Assembly: GCA_900317475.1 (NCBI GenBank)
Contig: ONGY01000010.1
Location: 1-36,088, forward strand
DNA from: an uncultured Lachnospiraceae bacterium
GTDB taxonomy: Bacteria > Bacillota > Clostridia > Lachnospirales > Lachnospiraceae
Length of the DNA: 36,088 bases
Direction of reading: 5' to 3'
The translations under genes and the position numbers were made by a program. Below are positions 32,184 through 36,088 of this stretch, piece after piece; within the stretch, counting starts at the first letter, position 1; every line of letters begins with the position of its first letter. The notes beneath the pieces were generated by a model. The model had not been told where the DNA came from, searched no databases, and saw only the letters and a program-made list of their open reading frames with translations.

Positions 32184-34436
32184 TTACAGATGCAGTACGC
32201 GGTCCGCGATCTCCGCGGTTCTGCCCTGATTCCAGTACTGTGTCCCGATGTATCCGCATGTGCGTCTTGCCACATGCATCTTTGTCTGATCACGGTTTCC
32301 GCACTTCGGGCATTCCCAGACGAGTTTTCCCGTATCATCCTTGACGATCTTGATCTCTCCGTCGTAGCCGCAGACATCGCAGTAATCACTCTTCGTGTTG
32401 AGCTCAGCGTAGAGGATGGTGTCATAGATGTGCTGGAGCACACGGATGACTGCCGGGATATTGTTCTGCATGTTCGGAACCTCAACGTAGCTGACGGCTC
32501 CTCCCGGTGAAAGCTTCTGGAATTCCGCTTCCTTCGTTAGTTTTGAAAACGCGTCGATCTGCTCAGTCACATGGATGTGATAGCTGTTCGTGATGTAGTT
32601 CTTGTCCGTGACTCCCGGGATCTTGCCAAAACGCTTCTGCAGGCATTTTGCAAACTTGTAGGTCGTGGACTCGAGCGGCGTCCCGTAGACAGAGTAATCT
32701 ATATTCTCTTCTTTCTTCCATTTCTGGCAGTAATCGTTGAGCATCTGCATGACGCGGAGGCCAAACTCCCTGCCCTCTTCGCTCGTGTGGGAGACGCCCT
32801 TCATGTAATAGACGCACTCTGCAAGTCCTGCATATCCGAGAGAAATGGTGCTGTATCCGTCGTACAGAAGCCTGTCGATGGTTTCACCCGGCTTCAGTCT
32901 TGCAAGGGCACCGTCCTGCCAGAGAATCGGCGCTACATCTGAAGGCGTCCCCTTCAGACGCTCATGACGAATCCTCAGTGCGCGGTGGCAGAGATTAAGG
33001 CGCTCGTCCATAATCTCCCAGAACTTTTTCTCGTCCTTTCCGGAAGAGCATGCCGCGTCGACAAGATTGATCGTGACGACGCCCTGATTGAACCGGCCGT
33101 AATAGCGGTGCTTTCCCGGTACGTAATTGCCTGCATTCGCGATATTTCCGACACCTGCATCCGTGAAGCGGTCCGGAGTGAGGAAGCTTCTGCATCCCAT
33201 GCAGGGGTATACATCTCCCTTGAGCTCGAGAGCTTTCTTCTCGGAGATATAATCCGGAACCATGCGTTTTGCCGTGCACTTTGCGGCCAGCTCGGTCAGA
33301 TAATAATACTTCGTCCCCGGACGGATGTTATCCTCCTGCAGGACATAAATCAGCTTCGGGAAAGCCGGCGTGATATAGACACCGCTGCGGTCCTTGACAC
33401 CGAGAATTCTCTGTTCCAGCATGACCTCTATGATCATCGCAAGGTCATCTCTCGTCTGACCTTCCGGAACCTCGTTGAGATACAGGAATACGGTGACAAA
33501 CGGAGCCTGGCCATTGGTGGACTGGAGCGTAATCAGCTGATACTGGATAGTCTGGCATCCGCTCTCGACTTCCTTTCGGACCTCGGCTTCAACCAGAGCG
33601 CTGAGCTTTGCGTCATCAAGGCGTACACCGGTCTCCTCGAGTTCCTTTGAGAGACGCGCGCGGATCTTCCTGCGGGTGACGTCCACAAACGGGGCGAGGT
33701 GACTCATTGTGATCGTCTGTCCGCCGTACTGACTCGATGCAACCTGAGCCACAATCTGCGAAGCAACCGTGCATGCCGTGTTGAAGCTGTGCGGCCGGTC
33801 GATGTGTGTGCCGCTGATGCAGGTCCCGTTCTGGAGCATGTCGTCAAGATTGACGAGGTCGCAGTTGTGCATATGCTGCGCAAAATAGTCCGCATCGTGG
33901 AAATGGATGATGCCTTCCTGATGGGCGCGGACGATGTCTTCCGGGAGAAGATACTTATTGGTATAATAGCGGCTCCACTCGCCTGCCATATAGTCGCGCT
34001 GTACGGAGAGAACCGTCGGGTTCTTGTTGGAATTCTCTTGCTTGACCTCTTCATTGTCGCGCTCGACGACGCCGGCGATCTTCTGATCGACATCGCTCAT
34101 CTTGCGCATTTCATTGTGCTTGTAGCGGTAGGTGATATAGAGACGGGCCACCTTCGGTTTGCCGGAGCCCATCAGCGCATCCTCCACCTTATCCTGAATT
34201 TCCTCGACGGAAAGATCACGGCCCGCATTCTGCGCATCCTTCATGATTCCTTCCGTAATATCCTCGATCTGCTCCGGAGAAAGACGCTCGCTCGCGATTC
34301 CCTCCTCGCGGTTTGCCTTCTCAATTGCGTTTGCGATCTTGCGCGGATCAAACGGAACACGCTCACCGGAACGTTTCATGACACAGATCTTCTGTTCCGG
34401 CACTTCACTGTTTCCGTCCAGTGTTTCATCATACAT
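32184..34436 (-). CDS. nrdD: Anaerobic ribonucleoside-triphosphate reductase
   Basis: Class III glycyl-radical ribonucleotide reductase, making dNTPs without oxygen. It has 750 residues. The N-terminal ATP cone (about 12-105, ICVMKRSGERVPFDPRKIANAIEKA) is the allosteric site. The core includes YYTNKYLLPEDIVRAHQEGIIHFHDADY. A C-terminal zinc site has Cys686, Cys689, Cys709 and Cys712 (CDVC, CPKC). The glycyl radical site RRTCGYIG puts the radical on Gly728. The start is the ATG with AAGGAAG 10 bases upstream; a GTG three codons earlier is too close to it. Two NrdR boxes and two promoter candidates lie upstream. The activase nrdG is not adjacent. Confidence 0.97.
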   Translation of the reverse strand: MYDETLDGNSEVPEQKICVMKRSGERVPFDPRKIANAIEKANREEGIASERLSPEQIEDITEGIMKDAQNAGRDLSVEEIQDKVEDALMGSGKPKVARLYITYRYKHNEMRKMSDVDQKIAGVVERDNEEVKQENSNKNPTVLSVQRDYMAGEWSRYYTNKYLLPEDIVRAHQEGIIHFHDADYFAQHMHNCDLVNLDDMLQNGTCISGTHIDRPHSFNTACTVASQIVAQVASSQYGGQTITMSHLAPFVDVTRRKIRARLSKELEETGVRLDDAKLSALVEAEVRKEVESGCQTIQYQLITLQSTNGQAPFVTVFLYLNEVPEGQTRDDLAMIIEVMLEQRILGVKDRSGVYITPAFPKLIYVLQEDNIRPGTKYYYLTELAAKCTAKRMVPDYISEKKALELKGDVYPCMGCRSFLTPDRFTDAGVGNIANAGNYVPGKHRYYGRFNQGVVTINLVDAACSSGKDEKKFWEIMDERLNLCHRALRIRHERLKGTPSDVAPILWQDGALARLKPGETIDRLLYDGYSTISLGYAGLAECVYYMKGVSHTSEEGREFGLRVMQMLNDYCQKWKKEENIDYSVYGTPLESTTYKFAKCLQKRFGKIPGVTDKNYITNSYHIHVTEQIDAFSKLTKEAEFQKLSPGGAVSYVEVPNMQNNIPAVIRVLQHIYDTILYAELNTKSDYCDVCGYDGEIKIVKDDTGKLVWECPKCGNRDQTKMHVARRTCGYIGTQYWNQGRTAEIADRVLHL

Positions 34437-34569
34437 AACGGTCACTTCCTTTACCCCCTTGAACCAATTCTTAATAATATATTCGTCTCTCGTTCTGTGA
34501 TCTCTTCGTTTCGTCCAACCTGGCTGTAAATAGATGACTCAAATAGTCATTTTCTCCTGAGACAAAGAA

Positions 34570-34594
34570 TGTGAGGCTGCCTTACCGCCTCACA
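34570..34594 (-). other. Stem-loop in the nrdD leader
   Basis: Perfect 8-bp stem TGTGAGGC / GCCTCACA with a 9-base loop, just downstream of the proximal promoter. A smaller 6-bp hairpin ATGACT-N5-AGTCAT lies near 34542-34558. No known riboswitch motif recognised. Confidence 0.45.
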
Positions 34595-34601
34595 CATCGT
34601 T

Positions 34602-34630
34602 ATTATAGGAGCACTCACACCAAATATCCA
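34602..34630 (-). promoter_or_regulatory. Proximal promoter of nrdD
   Basis: Minus strand: TGGATA (34630-34625), 17-bp spacer, TATAAT (34607-34602). The leader is about 160 bases. Confidence 0.55.
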
Positions 34631-34648
34631 GTGGAAAAACATAAAAAA

Positions 34649-34694
34649 TACAAGATTTAGTACTATTGCAAAAATCGTGGCACTAAATCTTGTC
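34649..34694. promoter_or_regulatory. Tandem NrdR boxes upstream of nrdD
   Basis: Box 1 TACAAGATTTAGTA (34649-34662) and box 2 CACTAAATCTTGTC (34681-34694) are near-mirror copies. Against the NrdR consensus CACWATATATWGTG (from memory) they match at about 10 and 11 of 14 positions. Their centres are 32 bp apart, three helical turns, which is the usual NrdR arrangement. NrdR represses ribonucleotide reductase genes when ATP/dATP is sufficient, fitting the gene downstream. The boxes also form a 12-bp inverted repeat ACAAGATTTAGT / ACTAAATCTTGT. Confidence 0.78.
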
Positions 34695-34766
34695 AGTTTT
34701 TCTCCGTTATCACCGATTGACATCCGGAACCGGGATATTCAGCATCGCGAAACGCCAGCGGGAGAC

Positions 34767-34795
34767 AGTATATCATGTGGTTCTCACATGTTCAA
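34767..34795 (-). promoter_or_regulatory. Distal promoter with a palindromic operator in its spacer
   Basis: Minus strand: TTGAAC (34795-34790), 17-bp spacer, TATACT (34772-34767). The spacer and adjoining base contain CATGTG-N5-CACATG (34774-34790), a perfect palindrome in ideal position for a repressor. An outer inverted repeat GACAG-ATATCAT / ATGATAT-CTGTC brackets it (34764-34821). It points toward nrdD, upstream of the NrdR boxes. The remaining sequence 34695-34763 and 34822-34844 shows nothing else. Confidence 0.5.
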
Positions 34796-34844
34796 CATAC
34801 AATATGATGATATTTTCTGTCGCCCCGCCAAATCTCCTTCCGGC

Positions 34845-34898
34845 AAAATAAAAGCCCGGGCGGTGGGTCCGGGCCGCTGCACGGGCATCCGCCCGGGC
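34845..34898 (-). terminator. Terminator of the epimerase gene
   Basis: On the minus strand GCCCGGGCGG pairs perfectly with CCGCCCGGGC, followed by TTTTATTTT. It starts 5 bp after the epimerase stop codon. Confidence 0.9.
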
Positions 34899-34902
34899 CA
34901 TA

Positions 34903-35994
34903 TTAAGAAAGCCCTCTGGCCTTCATGCTTTCCATCATCCTCCGGTAGCACTGCTCAAGGTTATAGTGCGGCTCCCAGCCGAGCGCGCGGAGTTTTGACG
35001 AGGAGAGAGTCATGTGTGTCTCGGCTGCATAGCCGTAGGTATTGCTCTCCGGGATGTCGAACACGACACGAATCTTGTCTTCTGCAAGGGTGTGCGCCGC
35101 AAACTCTGCCATGTCGGCGATCGTCGTGTGGGTCTCCTCGTTTGCGATATTGTACGCCTCGCCGTCGGCCCCCTTTGTCAGAATCGTAAGAAGCCCCCGG
35201 ACTGTATCTGCGGTATAGCAGTAATTTCCCTCCGAGGTTCCCTTCGTATGAAGGACGATATCCTTTCCTTCCATCACGCTGCGCGCAAACTGCGCGAAAA
35301 CCCGGTTCTCCCCCGGCAGCACACCGGCGCCGAACGTCTGGGCAAGGCGCGCGATCCGGACGGGCAGGCCATATTCTGCATAATACGCCGCGCAGAGATT
35401 CTCGCACATCCGCTTGCTGAGCGGGTAATTGCTCCGGACCGCGAGCGGGTCAACATAGCCCTGCATCTCCTCAGTGACGGGCTCCTTCGTATCCATCCGG
35501 CCGTAAACTTCCATAGAAGAAAGATAGACAAAGGATTTCACGTTCTTCATTCGTGCAATCTCAAGCATGTTTCTTGTGCCCTCGATTGCTGTGTTAATCG
35601 TCTCGACCGGCTTTGTGACCATCGTCTTCGAAGCCGTGACGGCAGCGCAGTGGATAATATAGTCGACCGGGACACGGACGGCGTGGGACAGCTCGTCCGG
35701 ACGGAGCAGGTCCCCGGTCACAATATTGATGTCGCCGCGGTTCAGGAGATTCCCATAAATGCTCTCCGCTTTCTTCGGATTGCGGATGAGTGCCAGAATT
35801 GTGATTCCGGCTTTCCGCTTCCGGTTGATGCAGGCAAGAGCCCGAACCGTCTCCGAGCCCACGAGACCGGTCGCGCCGGTCACAAGAATGGTTGAACCGG
35901 AGAGCTCCGTCAGAGGCAGATCACTGTCTGCGACTGCCTCCAGGTCCTCCTGCAGTGTCCCGTCATTCGGGCACTCCTTTTCCAACATGCTCAT
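34903..35994 (-). CDS. Extended SDR: NAD-dependent epimerase/dehydratase
   Basis: 363-residue extended short-chain dehydrogenase. Nucleotide-binding motif TGATGLVG is at 39-46, SSMEVYG at 159-165 carries the catalytic Ser, and Tyr190 and Lys194 (YPLSK) complete the site. The C-terminal half (ARLAQTFGAG, YCYTADTVRGLL, YNIANEETHTTIADMAEF) is that of sugar-nucleotide epimerases and dehydratases. Substrate unknown; a role in surface polysaccharide synthesis fits manC nearby. The start is MSMLEKE with GGGG 8 bases upstream; an alternative ATG is two codons later. The leader is the second copy of the 92-bp repeat. Upstream sequence lies outside the window. Confidence 0.87.
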   Translation of the reverse strand: MSMLEKECPNDGTLQEDLEAVADSDLPLTELSGSTILVTGATGLVGSETVRALACINRKRKAGITILALIRNPKKAESIYGNLLNRGDINIVTGDLLRPDELSHAVRVPVDYIIHCAAVTASKTMVTKPVETINTAIEGTRNMLEIARMKNVKSFVYLSSMEVYGRMDTKEPVTEEMQGYVDPLAVRSNYPLSKRMCENLCAAYYAEYGLPVRIARLAQTFGAGVLPGENRVFAQFARSVMEGKDIVLHTKGTSEGNYCYTADTVRGLLTILTKGADGEAYNIANEETHTTIADMAEFAAHTLAEDKIRVVFDIPESNTYGYAAETHMTLSSSKLRALGWEPHYNLEQCYRRMMESMKARGLS

Positions 35995-35996
35995 GT

Positions 35997-36088
35997 TTAT
36001 ACCCCGCTGAGGCAAAATCCGCGGATGCGGTTTTGCCGAATGCGGCAGCCGGTGCTTCAGCACCGATGCTGCGGTTTGAAAGTCCTGC
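35997..36088. repeat. 92-bp exact repeat, copy 2 (leader of the epimerase gene, at the window edge)
   Basis: Identical to 5966-6057 and cut by the window end, so its true length here is unknown. Read in the Hsp33 frame it again encodes the Hsp33 tail (to GYKH), then runs on as EHVGKGVPE and stops inside the epimerase gene. Three readings are possible: a second hslO-like gene end, a mobile palindromic repeat, or an assembly join. Confidence 0.85.

Noticed and set aside
34774..34790. CRP or FNR site
   Set aside because: The half-sites CATGTG/CACATG have a 5-base centre; CRP needs TGTGA-N6-TCACA and FNR needs TTGAT-N4-ATCAA.

Overview
The window looks like a chromosomal segment of an anaerobic, Gram-positive, moderately GC-rich member of the Clostridia, most likely Lachnospiraceae. 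The reasons are AGGAGG-type ribosome binding sites, butyrate production by Ptb-Buk, an oxygen-sensitive class III ribonucleotide reductase, a clostridial-type SecA (863 residues) with a SEC-C tail, Ala/Ser-rich lipoprotein linkers and a very large LPxTG-like adhesin. The family assignment is an inference from gene style, not from a marker-gene comparison.

Layout. 1-1909 (+): 3' part of uridine kinase, a YczE/YitT-like membrane protein and thymidine kinase. 1996-8855 (-): one long same-strand run of hisC, a small multidrug export-type membrane protein, hslO (Hsp33), nadE, dapF and a histidine phosphatase. 9181-11851 (-): a polar amino acid ABC transporter (binding protein, permease, ATPase) with its own promoter, which sits in a helically phased array of GCAT motifs. 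12114-15833 (-): secA-prfB. 15967-18060 (-): ptb-buk, the last two steps of butyrate formation. 18292-24693 (-): a 2133-residue wall-anchored adhesin (thioester domain, two Cna-B domains, about six DUF11-like repeats, TPETG sorting signal). 25121-25762 (-): a phosphoribosyltransferase-fold protein. 26073-29020 (-): RpiB/LacAB-type isomerase, SDR dehydrogenase and mannose-1-phosphate guanylyltransferase. 29154-34436: anaerobic ribonucleotide reductase nrdD and its activase nrdG, separated by about 2.5 kb of accessory DNA. This island holds an EndA-like secreted nuclease, an IS66 tnpB remnant, an AT-rich orphan lipoprotein on the opposite strand and a deleted MarR-family regulator. 34903-35994 (-): an extended SDR epimerase/dehydratase.

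Regulation visible in the sequence: two NrdR boxes 32 bp apart upstream of nrdD, a second upstream promoter whose spacer is a perfect palindrome, a candidate ArgR-like array on the amino acid transporter, an attenuator-like hairpin between ptb and buk, and several strong intrinsic terminators that define the units.

The most unusual observations are these. (1) A 92-bp exact, hairpin-rich repeat encodes the C-terminal extension of Hsp33 and recurs at the right edge of the window as the leader of the epimerase gene. (2) Two short tandem duplications (15 bp and 13 bp) lie within 290 bp in the nrdD-nrdG island, and the 13-bp one frameshifts an IS66 fragment. (3) The giant thioester adhesin carries an unassigned Cys/His-rich module. 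(4) prfB has lost its programmed frameshift at exactly codon 25/26. No CRISPR array, tRNA or rRNA gene, or complete mobile element was seen. I did not find a clear new multi-gene system.
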